Shown: piece by piece, positions 13,368-26,469 of the stretch
Layout: each line of letters starts with the position of its first letter
How positions within the stretch are numbered: the stretch's first letter is position 1
Source: Mangifera indica
Taxonomy: Eukaryota; Streptophyta; Magnoliopsida; Sapindales; Anacardiaceae
Assembly: GCF_011075055.1 (NCBI RefSeq)
Contig: NC_058151.1
Location: forward strand, 4,978,251-5,042,250
Reading direction: 5' to 3'
Length of the DNA stretch: 64,000 bases
The notes under the pieces: generated by a model
Databases searched by the model: none
The model's input: the letters and a program-made list of their open reading frames with translations, nothing else
Told to the model about the DNA's origin: nothing
Made by a program: the position numbers and the translations under genes

Positions 13368-14785
13368 ATTCAATTCTTCACATAATCACTCAACTTTCAA
13401 CTCTCTTAATCTCTCTAGTCTCCCTACTCTTAGGTCAAACTCACTTGATCTTTCTCTCTCAATTTCTTGAATAATTTTGTTTTTATTTTGTTTTAATATT
13501 TAATCAATTATATTCCTTTCTTCAAATTCATTTAAAAATATATACTAATTCAAATGAATTTAATTATTTTGATGATTTTAATAATAAAGAAAACCAATAC
13601 TATGATAAAAAACCATAGGCACATTAGCAGTCATTCTTTTCTTGCAGAAATGATGTTAGGGGTGGCGGAGTGGCGGTTAGGAAGGTGTTCACATGAGGCG
13701 ATATTAGGTGATTTGATATTTTGATTATGTTATTTTTCTACATAGTAAGCCAAGGAATGTATCTTTCATGTATGAAAACATCTTTTGCACATTCATGTGT
13801 GTATGCCTCTTAAAAGTAGTATTATATACACAAATAATTACGTGTCATTATATGATTAAAAGGTTAAAAATTAAAGATAAAATAATATTTAATTGTGTAT
13901 AAAATTGTGCACATTGTATTATTGGCTCCTTAAAAGGGTAACCATATGGAGAGGGTTTATTACACATTATCAATAATATGTTGTCAAAAATAAAATAATA
14001 TAAATCTTAGTTTTTACACTTTTTATGCATTATATAATTAAAATCAATATAACATTTCAAATAGAAAATACTAAATTCACAATTAGACTTAATATGATAT
14101 AATACATAAATGATATTCAAATTATATTATCAAGACTCTCAAATACAGTGTATAGTGAAAATTCAATTATAGTTTCTCAAACATGTAATATAGTCAAATA
14201 ATAGATCATTGATAATTGATTTTTTATTTTATATGCATAAAGAGATTTAAAAAATAATAGGTAATTTATGTCATACCTTGATTCTCTAGAGCCAAGTCAA
14301 ATTTAAATCATATAGATATCATTTTCAAAACTAAAAAAAAAAACACTTTTAAAAACAAATAAAATAAAACTCCGGGATATTAATTAAATTATCCATATTT
14401 CATAGGTCATAAAAAATTTATTCATAATTTTCTGGTTTAAACGAAAATACTCAGATTTTAAAGGAGTTAAACAAAATACCCTAAATATCCAATAAAATAT
14501 CAAAACTACTCTTCTTTTATTCTATATAAATTATAACTCTTTCTTTATCTATTAACATATACAATTTTACTTATTATCTAAGAGAGATTTAAAGAGAAAG
14601 AAAAAAAGTTTGTGATCGTGATTTTGAACGAGAAGAAAAAAGTTCATGATATCAAAATATTTATACAAACTATAATTTTAATCGTTATTACTTTTATTGA
14701 TAATACAATTATATGTGATATCTTAAATAATAACTTAGAGTTGTATCTAAAAATTAAAATGATAAAAATTATAGAGGATATTTTG
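13368..14785. other. Intergenic, no gene recognised
   Basis: Mostly A/T-rich. Positions about 13825-13915 resemble stretches at 28540-28625 and 39062-39135 (TATACACAAATAAT followed by a GTGATTAAAA-like end), which suggests a dispersed MITE. The left end of the following MULE probably lies somewhere between 14370 and 14600 but has no clear terminus. Confidence 0.35.
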
Positions 14786-14789
14786 TGAT

Positions 14790-15085
14790 TATAATATTAA
14801 AAGGTAAAATAATATTTGACAATGAAGGGTGTTAGAAATAGTAAATAATATTTAGAAGTAAAATGATATTTTACAATAAAAAGCGCTAAAGATATTAGAT
14901 AATGTTTAGAGATAAAATAATATTTTAGAATGAAGGGTGCTAGAGATATTAAATAATATTTGACAGTAAATGACATTTTACAATGAAGAGTGTTAGAGAT
15001 ATTAGATAATATTTGAGGGTAAAATGATATTTTACAATGAAGAGTGTCAAAATATTAGATAATATTTTAAAGTAAAATGATATTT
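14790..15085. repeat. Degenerate minisatellite, about 58-60 bp unit, five copies
   Basis: The motif TAGATAATATTTGAGGGTAAAATGATATTTTACAATGAAGAGTG (split here as TAGATAATATTTGAGGG and ATGATATTTTACAATGAAG) recurs about five times with variation. It lies immediately 5' of the MULE transposase remnant, like the array at 39740-40960 in the second MULE, so it is probably subterminal sequence of the element. Confidence 0.7.
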
Positions 15086-15359
15086 GATTATATAAAGGAA
15101 AAATGATATTTTCAAAAATTAGTATCAAATTATTCAGAGTATATTAACAATCACAATATGTAGTATAATTTTTGAATAGGTGTAATCGTGCAATAGAAAT
15201 AAAATCATGAAACTTGAACTTATTAAAATAATATAACACAAATTTTTAAATAGTATTTTTGGTCATGTTATTTATGTTGATTATATTCGTACACTTTCAT
15301 ATGTCATTATAAGATTACTCTAAATAGCAGGATATACTTCAATTAGATAAGAGAGAATG

Positions 15360-17850
15360 GATAAAAAAGGGTGACAAGGTAATAAAATATGTTAAAGGTA
15401 ATAGAAAATTGATTAAAATTCCAGAGCACATGACATTCGAGAGATTAATCCAAATTGTGAACAAAAAATATAACATAGATTAAAAGGTAAACAACATTCA
15501 AATAAACATGAAACCAAAACATCTTGATGATAGCATCCCTATTGAAACTTCAAATGATGAAAATATTGAGGTTCTCAAAAGTCTATCTAACCTCTTTAAA
15601 GAATGTATTTCAATTTTTGTAACAACTATATTTAATTATGATAGTTATGAGGTTCAACAGGTAGATGAGGGTTTACAAGATGGTAAGTCGAGTAGTTATC
15701 TACAAGATCATGAGATTGGTTTAAGAAGGGTTTAAAATTTTGAGATCAATCTAAAATAAGAATTTTCTGAGGAAAACTTCGCATATTTAAATGATGTCCA
15801 GGTTGATGTATTGTATAGTATAGAAAAATTTGTTCTTGGCAATGAAGAGAAATTTCTAGATTGGAGTGAATTTGATGGGAAGGTTACGCATGATATTCTC
15901 ATCGAGGAACTGAAGTTCAAGGAAAAAACAAATGTTAATTACGATACTAGAATGTTTGTATTGACGCATTTCATTGGTTACCCAAATTTCCTAACTAGTC
16001 ATCCACACCCATATCCACGGGCTAAGAAGTGTAAAGAGATGGTGATTCTCCATAAATTGATATATTATTTCCAAGTAAACAACATGTCATTGATACAATA
16101 ACTCGAGACACTCTTGAGAAGGGATATCAGTTTAAAGTGCATAAGTTAAACACAATCATATGGGAGGTTAAATGTCATAATCAATAATGTAATTAGGGTG
16201 CATAGGCAAACAGGAGGGAGAAAGTGACAGTTTTGAATTACGTCATTTGGATAGCCATCACATATGTCCTAGAGATAAGATATTGTCTCATCATAGGGAA
16301 GTGGGGGCCTAAGCTTCAGAGCAAATTTTGAAGACAAGATTTATATTGATTGATCATGTGTATTAACCTAAGGAGATCATTATAGACATCGTCAACCCAT
16401 ATTAAATTGATATATCATATGCACAAACATGACAGGCAAGAAATTAGACCTTTCAATAATTTAAGGGCACACTAGAAGAGTTGTTTATGTTGCTATCAGA
16501 TTATTGTCATAAATTAATAGGTTTTAATCTGGGGACTGTGACACATACACTAACGGATGAGCATGAACGATATAAATACTTTTACATGACATTGGGTTGT
16601 AGTATCTATGCATTCCAACAACATATTTGTCCAACAATTTGTATTAGTGTTGTCTTCTTAAAGGATAGATATCTGGTTTAATTATTTATTTTTGTTGCAT
16701 TGGATAGTAATAATCAGATATACCTATTGGCTTTTGGCATTGGTCCTTAGGAAAATCATAACATATGGTGTTGGTTTTTAACAAAGTTGAAGGATTATTT
16801 GGGTGACGTACCTCATTTAACAATAATTTCAAATCGACATGTCATTTTGTTCTCTACAATGGCTAAAGTCTTCCTAGGTATGCATTCTAGTTGTTGTTGT
16901 CATCACCTTCACTGTAATATGCGATCCAAGTACAAGAAAAATGCAAAAGTCACGTGGATGTATTGAAAAGTAGCTAAGACATATACAAAGTATGAATTTT
17001 GAGAGATAATAAAGTCATTGTCCCATGTGCACCCTAATGCATTAGTGTACTTGTGTGAGATGGGTTTTGATCGATAGACAAAGACATATTTCCTAGACCA
17101 TAAGTACAATATAATGACTACCAATATCGTCGAGTCATTCAATGCACTTGTCAGATACACTCAAGGTTTGTCCATTACTATGTTTGTCAAGTTCATCAGA
17201 GGTACATTATAGTAACGGTTTTATGAAATGAGAACTCATGCAAGTAAGTACATATTCAATAACATGTTATAAATGTGTTTATATATACTTATACTTAATT
17301 ACTTACCATATGTGTTGATATTTATATGATTTGCAGATGTTTGAACCAACCCAATAACATCTTAGGTAGAGAAAAAGATAGTCAAACATATGCAAAAGTC
17401 TTCAAACTTGGAGGTACGTCCTATTACATCTCAATGATATAAGGTTTTGGGTAGTGGCCAATATGATGGTATAGTTGACCTTATGGAGCGGACATGTACA
17501 TGTCAAAAATTTCAACTGTCATAGATTCCTCACATGTATGTCATCACTATAAGAAGATATATAAAGCTCACCACTTGTGTTCAATGGGTGCATCCTTACT
17601 ACAACACTACCTTTTATTGTGCAGTTTACGCGGAGGTTGTCAATCTATTAAGGAATCAATCAGAATGGTTGCATGCAAGGGAGGCACGCATTATCCATCC
17701 ACCATTTCTTCATTGTCATCGCATGAGACATCCAACAAATAAAAAAGAACGTCCTTCACAAGGTAAGGTTATTGAACAACAAATTTGTAGTCGATATCAG
17801 AAACTTGGGCATATAAGATAGAATTGCAAGAGCCCTGCTCTGATACCTAG
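15360..17850 (+). pseudogene. MuDR-like MULE transposase, decayed (MULE 1)
   Basis: Pieces in order match a plant MULE transposase. A PB1-like N-terminus lies at 15370-15480 (YVKGNRKLIKIPEHMTFERL). An acidic linker follows at 15508-15930. A MuDR zinc-binding region is at about 16090-16310 (GYQFKVHKLN, HHMCPRDK). The DDE core is at about 16680-16920 (ALDSNNQIYLLAFGI, IWCWFLTKLKD, then a NRH block). A NIVESFNALVR block is at 17110-17160. A SWIM/zinc-knuckle tail is at 17490-17850 (SEWLHA, then CSRYQKLGH). Stops and frameshifts occur throughout, so no protein can be made. It faces the minus-strand Ulp1-like remnant downstream; together they define one element of the Ulp1-carrying (Kaonashi-type) MULE class. 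Confidence 0.8.
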
Positions 17851-18199
17851 ATTCATACTATCAAGTTCAACAACTAAAAAGAAAGGTTGAAGATAACTAT
17901 ACTTGTGATTGTACTTGTTCATTTAGATATAAAATTTGTAGTTATACTTGTTACTTTATATATAAAGTTTGTGATTGTGTTTTTTAATTTTATCCATAAA
18001 ACTTGTGATTGTACTTATTAATGTATTTATAAAATTTGTGATTATAATTGTTATATATATCAATGTTGATTTCATATAAAGGACAAATGCTTATAAGTAC
18101 ATACACAAACATATGGACATACCAATGCATAAAACATATATATAAATAAACATATATAAATATACAAACGTATATAACATAAAAGTCAATCAATATCCT

Positions 18200-21100
18200 A
18201 AAAAAATAATTATGTGGTTAAATGTGTGCGTAGGCGTATTGAGTCCTTAACCACAAAGGATAAAGGTCGGTCGAATGCTAGACACTTGATGCAACATAAA
18301 ATAAACATACCACAATCACCTACTAGGGGTGTTTACTGTGGTATATCTACCACCCTATACAATGCAAATGGATCATCCCATAGAGTTCAACCCATATAAG
18401 ACCAAAATGATGTCACTTCTAGAAAATGCAGTATCATAGATGTATAACTTAACATCTTTGTACTAAACATCTCTGGGTCAGTAGTAAAACTTTGTAACGA
18501 GTCATCAACTGTGATTTTTCACTCCTTAAAGTCCACGACGCCTATCACTTAATGTGCATTGTTGAAGTTTATTGGGATAAAAACCTGCACACATTGACAA
18601 AATACATTTAAGAGACCTTACTTGAATGGTTATTAATTAATTAATCCTTGTAACATAATTAATTATCAAATTTGAACCTCATCCATGACATCCCAAGGTT
18701 GCAAATGTAAGTCAGGGGGATAATCTACATCGACCACTCATATGAAAAGTGGAGAAAACTTGTAATTATACTGATCTTTTATCCACGTAACATACTCATA
18801 AGAGAGATGTGTAATAAAACAAGTTAGAATTGTCGTCCAATTTTAATGGACCTCCTCCATAAGTTCATGTTGTCATCAACGTAATAATCCTAAAAAAAAA
18901 TTCAGGTGCTGTAAAAATAGATAATATAACATGATCACACATCTCAATGACATTTTATATTAAAAAAGTAAATTAATTGACCAAGTGAACTCACCTCGTT
19001 ACCATCTAGATGTGTCCATCACTATACCTAAAAGGAAATTTGGGTCCTCATCCCTATGGCGTACACCTATCTCGAAAAGGCCAAGTTCAACATACCATTT
19101 CTTGAAAATTTCCTTGCATTCGATCCTCAATAATCACACAATAGGCCTGGCTTCTTAGATCTTGGGTTTCAATGGATTTATGTATGGGTTTCGAATGAAA
19201 GGTCCCTTTTTGACAAGTTGACCATGAAGTGTGCAAAAATATTATATAAAAACAAATAATATATCATTTAAAATTATATTAACTCGTGAGATTTTTTAAA
19301 TCTATTTCAATACCTTTTATAAGGCAGAAGTTATGACCAAGGAATTCTCAAGAAAAGTCAAGTCGACTATATGAAAATTTTAGACTGGTTGGTGTTAAAT
19401 ACATAAAAAAGGTAAATAAATAATATACTTTTCATTTATAGGTACAAGATTTAATGAAAACTTTAATGAAATTTGTATACCTAAACTATCTCCCTCTATG
19501 TCAAGATCTAAACCACATCATCCCCTTAAGAAGTAATGTCAATCAACTCATCATCCTAAGAGGTAATGTAAATAATCTTTTTACCCATTATTTGAGGTGT
19601 TGATATAGAACAATTGGATATCATGTTATAACGACAGATAAAAAGTGAATGATCACATATGATTAACAATATTAACATTTTATATTGATTAATTAAATTG
19701 TTTACCTTACCATAAAGGAAAGTAATAATAGGGAATCCTCATAGGATGATCCATCATCGCCAACATCCCGCAACAATATTAACATTTTATATTGGTTAAT
19801 CAAAGTGTCTAACAAAGATTACAATGAATACAATCGATGTTATACATACTTCTACAGTCGAAACAAATGTCAATATGGGATCCCCCTTTGATGTGGCCTC
19901 ATCAACCCTAAGACACTATCACAATGTCGATATTAACTAGTTAATAAGGGATCAAAAATCAAATGTTCAATTCAGATATAACATATACAAACAATGTTAT
20001 ATTTACATGAATTATCAAAAAAGGTGTTAATGAAGAATCCTTATAGGGTGATTTATTATCGCCAAAGTCCTGTAACAATATTAGCATTTTATATTGATTA
20101 ATCAAAGTGTCTAATTAAAATTTCAATGTACACAGTTAACATTATTAGTATCTCTACTGTTGGAACAAATGTCAATATGGGATCTCCTCTCAATACAACC
20201 TCATCAACCTCGATGTACTGTCACAATGTCGATATTAATGAGTTAATAGGGAATCAAAAATCGAATGTTAAATTCAAATATAACATATACAGATGATGTT
20301 ATACTTACTTGAACTATCAAATAAAGTGTTAATGGAGAATCCTCATAGGGTGATCTATCATTACCAACATCAAAAGTCAATACATGATCCTCCCTTAATG
20401 GTTCTTCATCAAAAAACTGACATTGTAATAGTATTAACAATCATGAGTTAACAGATAATCAAAGTATTTCTGAAATATCATCTCTAAGATACTCTAACAG
20501 TTTAGTACTTACCTCGATTATAGGTGGAGATGTGAATGTAGGACCCCCTCTTAACTGTCCATTATTATCATCATGAGGAGACTATAACAACATATATAAT
20601 TATTGTAAGGTTTACATGTTTGCATATTTAATTAATGTGTCTATCATTAACTTTTTTATCTACATGACAATATTTATGCGAAGATGAGATCGTGTTCTTC
20701 CATACTAGTCATCATATCCTCTATACGAGTAATTCAATTTAAGATAAGATTATCCTATCGAGCTAATACAACATCAAAGTAACATATGGAGAAATCTTAT
20801 CCAGTGACATGGGGATCTTCTGACGTGCACTTAGTGGCAAGGGGCACAACAAGGAACTTCGGTGATATACACTGATGGTAAGGGTCATAACAATGGCGTT
20901 AACAAGAATTGACTCAATGATAGTAGGCTGAACAAAATCCTCAATATGAGTGCAGATGATATTCAACGTTCACATGTATCGAACAATGTTGTCAAACTAG
21001 TTTGCGGCTTTCTTAACTGGGTTAAAACTAGCGGGAAATTAATATCATCTAACAAATTTTGTTTAAGTAAACTTTGTTATACCTTATTCATATTTTAATC

Positions 21101-21980
21101 AATAACAAATCATTACTTATTGTATCTCCAGTGAAAATAGTTGGGATAACATCCCATCTTAGGATGTCTTTCATGTGCCACCTTAACATGCATGCAAGTC
21201 CTAAAACTAATGTAAAATCCACCCATCGATATAGTGTATCCAACGTCTCGTATATCCAAAACTATAATTTCAATTTAAATGTGTTACTCAAAAATTACAA
21301 TCGTACTAAATCAATTCTATTTTAATCACAATTATTTTTAATTAATAAATTATACAATTACCTAGAAAGCTAGCGAGAACCCCATGATACCATATTGTTT
21401 CATAAGGTTCTCATTTTTCTTTACAGGCTCAAAATCCATACAAATTCAAGAGACATAGTCACAAATCAATCTCTACATCATTTACCACATCTGTACTCCT
21501 AATAGGTATGCATTGAATCCATCAAGAAGATTGGTCAATTATAAGATCTTTTAGGGGATTTTTTTCTTCAAATCACTCTCTAATAATCTCATGTGAAGAT
21601 AATACAACATGACTAACTTTACTGCATTAATGTGGTCCTCCTCCCATGGCCTCTGTTGAAAAACATGACTCAAATTAGCATATGTAACTGACTTATGTCC
21701 ATAGAAATATGTATGTTGGATTTGATTTGTGGCCTTTGACGGAATATACATGTCAATATCCAACAATCGACTAAATCAAAAGGTTGTCATAATAGCGAAC
21801 TCTTATGGACTAAACCTGTCGTCAACCTCATTAACTCTAAATCGTAACTCATCACTCGAGTTTGCCTTGTTTACCTCTCTTAAGATGAAAGAGTGTACTA
21901 ACACTCTATTAAATCAGTTATCCTTAAGGTCAAGGAAGTGCCCAAAATAAGTACGCCAAAACTTTTAACTACCACTATGT
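18200..21980 (-). pseudogene. DUF1985 + Ulp1-like C48 protease of MULE 1, decayed
   Basis: On the minus strand, 21980 down to about 21380 carries a DUF1985-like block: TYFGHFLDLKDN, then LVHSFILREV, FAIMTTF and HTYFYGHKSVTYANL, with a following YYLHMRLLES. At the far end, 18600 down to 18215 carries the Ulp1 catalytic core: FIPINFNNAH (His), a VDDS block (Asp) and VGDCGMFIL (Cys), ending in a LSFVVKDSIRLR tail. The Trp expected right after the catalytic His is now a stop (TAA). The region between is full of stops and may contain former introns. Such proteases are known passengers of plant MULEs. The domain identities are confident; the exon structure is not reconstructed. Confidence 0.72.
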
Positions 21981-22249
21981 CAATATTTTCTTAATCATGG
22001 CTCCTACATCTCTATACCCACGTGTAGTAACTTAAGCCTTCAAGTGTTTTTCAATAGAAAATCTCATTTTACCCTTTTCATCATCCATTTTTCTCTTTTG
22101 TGAAGCTTTCTGTAAAATAAATAAATTACAATTATATCAATTTTATATTAAAAATAAGTTAATTCTTAATATAAATGTATTATTCAAAAAAATAAACCTC
22201 GAATTCAAATTCTACACGTCAAAAAAACCCTAAAACAAAAAATTTTAAT

Positions 22250-22545
22250 TTGCCCCCTCATATGAAAAATATAAAAAAACACCCATAATTTCAAATTTTT
22301 ATTCTATCCCCCAAACCCCACCACCCGAATTCATGTGGTGGGAAAACTTTAAAAAACCACAATTTGTCCCCCATCACACGAATTTGCTTTGTTAACTTAT
22401 TTTTGTAAATTTACACTTTTACCCCACCACACGATTCATTATTTAAAAACTTGTACTTTGACGTGGTTTAAAAAGTTTGAAAAATGCACAAACCTCCCCG
22501 TCTTCAGAAAATCTCACCACACGAAATCGTGTGGTGAACAAAAAC
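22250..22545. repeat. Cluster of CACCACACGA-type motifs with a near-perfect hairpin
   Basis: Variants of CACCACACGA/ATGTGGTGG occur at about 22320-22345, 22373-22382, 22422-22432 and 22515-22536. The last is a palindrome with 10-bp arms (CACCACACGA, then AA, then TCGTGTGGTG). Another variant, ACACACGTTTTCATGTGG, lies near 22892. The function is unknown. The cluster lies just outside the N-terminal end of the DUF1985 remnant, so it may be MULE 1 subterminal sequence. Confidence 0.5.
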
Positions 22546-23655
22546 TTCAAGTAGTGACTGTCGACTTTGTGTGATGAGATTTCACCTACCAAACTTCATT
22601 TTTCAAATCTCATTTAATCAATAATCAACTCTACACCTAATACAATATAAAACTCCTAAGAAAATTAAGCCAAAACACCAACAAATTAAGCAATTTCATC
22701 AAATGTTTCAAATCGAAACCTTAAGTCTAAATATCCAAATATCGCGTCTAATCGGTTAAATCTTACACTAAAATACATAAAAACATGACAAGGATTATTT
22801 TACTAACATTTTCATCCATTTTGGTCATTGGAAATGTCACCAAAATTGTCTAAGAAAATTGGCCCAAGCATTTGCGAATTCATGCACCCAAACACACGTT
22901 TTCATGTGGCTGGGAAGAAAATTTTATCTTTTTTTTCTTTTTTGATGAAGGGCAGTTTTGTCTTTACAGTGAAAAAGGCAGTTTTGTTTATAGTAAAAGG
23001 TTTGGACAAATTCTTTTTGCCTCGTCAGTTTTAGGTAAATTAATTAATTTCCTAAAACTTAGCCTTTAATAAAAACAATCTTATTTGGATAATATTTTGT
23101 CTACATCATTTGTTGTAACTTAAAAGAATTTCAAGTCTGTTGCATAACATGATTAATCACACTTGTATTTTTTTTAGAAAAATTATTAAGATAGAGCTCA
23201 AATACCCAATGATGGAGATAAACATATCACCATCAGCCTAGTTCAAGATTTTCATTGCAGCTGAAATAATTAATGAATATTAAAATTTATTATTACAAGA
23301 TTGTTTTGGTATAAAATTGATGAAGTAATAACTATTAAGTTTCTTGTCTTGATTGAGTCACCAATGTGAATTATCATTTTTTGTGGTTAAAAAATTGAAC
23401 AATGAAATGATGAATTGATAGAAATTAAACCCGGAAAGAAAAATATGAAATTTTAGAGTTTTTTATTTTGGAAAAAAAAATGCAACTCTATCACTGTTTG
23501 AGTTTGATTTTACTTAATTTATATAAAACGACATTTTATGCTTTATGCTTTATAAAACATCATTTTATCCTTGTGTGAAAGAAAAAAAATTTTAAAAATA
23601 AGACTATGTATAATACCATCATTTAATACACATTTATTATCATAAACATATAATA
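22546..23655. other. Intergenic, no gene recognised
   Basis: A/T-rich with small unsupported open frames at 22828-23069. No terminus matching MULE 1 could be paired, so the right boundary of that element is unresolved here. Confidence 0.4.
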
Positions 23656-23664
23656 TTTTATATA

Positions 23665-24578
23665 GCCAAAGGACTATTTCTCCCTTAAGTTTTAATACAA
23701 AAATAAATACATACTTATAGAGTTTTAATAATTCAAATACTTATTTATAAGCTAATTTTTATTAAATTTTTTTATTAGAAGTAAGGATGAAATTGTTATT
23801 TTACCTTCCATACTAAAAAATATATAATTTTATCTCATTTCCCTTTCGCCCAGGTTCTGAAAAGTTACTCTTCACCCTAGCCTCAACTTTAAAAAAGTGA
23901 CATTTTAGCCCCACAAACCTTTAGAGTTTTCTTCTCTTTAGCGATAGCGATGGCAATAGCCACCATTCTTCTCTCTTCTCTCTCTGCCACCGTCGATGAT
24001 GTCCTATGACAGACAAAGAAACACTAACTGACGATGAATTAAAGACAAAGAAGCCCTGGCCAACTTCTCATATCTATAACATTTTTCGTCAAATCTGCCC
24101 CAAATAAAGTTTTTATCATACAATTCATCTTCGTATGAAGTTGAATCAACAAAAAATGAAGTCAATGCTGGAGAAGTTGAGGCCTCATCGCTCTAGTGTT
24201 GGAGAAGCCAAATTCTTCATCTTTAATCCATCACGCCGATGCTTCTTCATCGTTAGCAGTGGCAAAGAGGGAAAGGAAAAGAATGGTAGTCATCACCATC
24301 ACTATCATCGGAAAGAAGAAAATCTTAAGGGTTTGGGTGGTGAAATATTGCTTTTCAAAGTTGAGGCTAAGGTGAAATGTCACTTTTCAAAACCTAGGGG
24401 AAAATGAGATAAAATTATATATTTTTTAATATGGAAGGTAAAATAACAGTTTTACTTTTGCCTCTGATAAAAAATTCTAACAAAAGTTAGCCCATAGGTG
24501 AATGTTCAAATTTTTGAAATGCCACGAGTGTATTTTTGAGAATAGGCTAAAACTTGGGTGGGAAATAGTCCTTTGGCC
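23665..24578. mobile_element. Foldback element FB2
   Basis: The left arm starts GCCAAAGGACTATTTC and the right arm ends CCTTTGGCC. Inverted similarity extends about 230 bp inward, with shared words such as TGTTATTTTACCTTCCATA and TATATAATTTTATCTCAT. The flanks share TATTTTATATA (23654-23664 and 24579-24589). The centre (about 23940-24300) has no credible gene but is rich in GATGAAG/CTTCATC words, as in its relatives. It is the same family as FB1. Confidence 0.78.
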
Positions 24579-24639
24579 TATTTTATATATGTCTTGATCT
24601 AAAGATACAACTAAACTTATTGAAACAGGGAAAATAAGA

Positions 24640-25366
24640 CATCGAAAAATAGCCCACAGGTTATTCCCATCCAAAAATTTCTCTTTTCTCATGTTACCAT
24701 TTTTTATCTTTCAAAAACTCAAATATCTATCATTTTATCAAAATTCACTTTTAGGATTAAAGGTAAAAATGTCAACTAGCTAAAATATTGTTTTAAAAAA
24801 CTTATCACATTCCCCCCTTTGTTTCAAAATTTAAAAAATTTCTCTCACCTAAGGTTTAAAAAGTGACAAATTCACCCCTATAGTTTTGAAATTGTCACTG
24901 TCATTTTTGTCCCTAATCTCTCTTCCTCCATTTCCAAAAAACTTAGTTGTCTCTCTCTCTTCCTCCCAAATCGCCTTCATTAGAGACTATAACGAAATCA
25001 TCTTCGTCTTAAATAAAGATGATTCATCGTTATCACATGAGACGAAGACGGTCGATGATGGAGGGAGAGAATAAATAGTCGGAGATGACAAACTTCATCG
25101 TCTCTGATGACAGTTTTAAAACCTTTAGAGAAATTTGTTATTTTTCAAACCTTAGGTAGAGAGAAATTATTAAAATTTTAAACTAAGGATGAAAATATGA
25201 TAAATTTTTATTTTTTATATTTTTAATTAAATGACATTTTTATCTCTAACTTAATAGTAAATTTTAACATAAAAAAGAGTCTTTGAGTTTTAAAAAAATA
25301 AAAGATAAGAATTTAAAGAAAAAAGAAAAAGAAAAATCTTTGTATGAAATTAAACCCTTTGGCCTA
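24640..25366. mobile_element. Foldback element FB3
   Basis: It lies about 60 bp after FB2. The right edge is CCCTTTGGCC. The left part (TCAAATATCTATCATTTTAT, GGATTAAAGGTAAAAATG) is inverted at the right (AAATGACATTTTTATCTC, TAGTAAATTTTAACA). The centre has GACGAAGACGG/CTTCGTCTT words. It is closer in sequence to FB4 than to FB1 or FB2. The left end and the target duplication are uncertain. Confidence 0.6.
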
Positions 25367-25379
25367 ATTTTAAAAAAAA

Positions 25380-26105
25380 AAAAAAAGTGTATTTAGTAGC
25401 TAGCACTTTTGAGTGTTGTGTGCCTGAGCTCAACTATAATTGCAAGTACTTTTCTTTTTCAAAAGAAAATGGCAACGGTCAGTTTTTAATCAGAAAAGAC
25501 AAGCTTTTGGTAAAGCAACGGTTTGATTTGCTAAATAGTACCATTGTTGCCTTTTCCTTCCTGTCTTTTCCATTTTTACCTTTCAATTTCCCCTGTACCA
25601 ATAAATTGCACTACTGACGCTGCATGTGCCAAGAATTATGCCTGTCTCGGGTACGGCAATCACCACTGTAATTCCCGTAAAAAGTGAACTTCAAACTTTA
25701 CTCCGCCTCGAGAGATTTTTATATATAAGAGAGGATTAATTTAAATTTTTTTATAATATTTTAAAATTAAATTATTAATTAATTTAGTATAATAATTATA
25801 AGACAATTATTAATTAATATAGTTAATTTAATAAAAAAAAATGGTTCAACTCAAATAAAGATGCTCATAGGGAGAAAAAAAAAAACTTCACGTGGGCAAA
25901 ATTAGGTGGAACTAAATATTTATTTAACTGACTATTTAAAAGAAAGTAAAAACCCAGTTCATTTTGAACTAGAAAGATGGTTTCATTAGTATCAGAAAGA
26001 ACATTAAATTTGATTAAGCTTCTAGTAGCTACTATTTAACACTAAAAGTTTTAATATTCTGATTCAAATAAAAAGAATACACTTGTGATACAGTATTAGA
26101 AATAT
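25380..26105. other. Intergenic, 3' flank of the small minus-strand gene
   Basis: This looks like mostly single-copy, less biased sequence (25390-25700) followed by A/T-rich DNA. No gene is recognised; the open frame at 25387-25617 has no known motif. Confidence 0.4.
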
Positions 26106-26124
26106 TCATGTATCTCCAATTTGA

Positions 26125-26469
26125 TCACTTCTTTGTTTCTTCCGCTGTTGGCTTGGGCTCCTCTGGTGGTGGAGGTGGAGGTGGTGGTGGTGGTGGTGTT
26201 TCAGCCGAGATTCCACCGTCAAGGCAACTTCTACACTTCTTTTCAACCCAACCTTCGATGTCATTCTCTCCATTACCACCAAAATGTCTTCCACCACAAA
26301 GCTTAGCAATGATCCCTGCAATAACACCCACAATGGTGATCACTGCTAGCACAACCACAAGTGTTTCGATTGATCTGTGCGTGCAACAACTTGCCTCTGC
26401 TCCTGCATTCGCTGTCTCTACTACCGGCGACGTCATCTCATCTTTTAAGCTTGCCTTTAAAGTACCCAT
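26125..26469 (-). CDS. Small single-pass membrane protein with polyproline tail, function unknown
   Basis: A single exon of 114 aa. Residues 1-28 are polar. Cys28-Cys29 precede a strong hydrophobic segment at about 36-57 (LVVVLAVITIVGVIAG) that should span a membrane. It is followed by a conserved-looking CGGRHFGG block and an IEGWVEKKCRSCLDGG block with two cysteines (about 58-86). The tail has 11 consecutive prolines (92-102) and an acidic/lysine end. This layout matches a plant-specific uncharacterised protein type that I recognise only by pattern; no function is claimed. The ATG at 26469 was chosen because it is the first in frame and is followed by a complete frame to the stop at 26125. 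The proline run is encoded by a CCA/CCT trinucleotide repeat that may vary in length. Neighbours are repeats, so context adds nothing. Confidence 0.8.
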   Translation of the reverse strand: MGTLKASLKDEMTSPVVETANAGAEASCCTHRSIETLVVVLAVITIVGVIAGIIAKLCGGRHFGGNGENDIEGWVEKKCRSCLDGGISAETPPPPPPPPPPPEEPKPTAEETKK

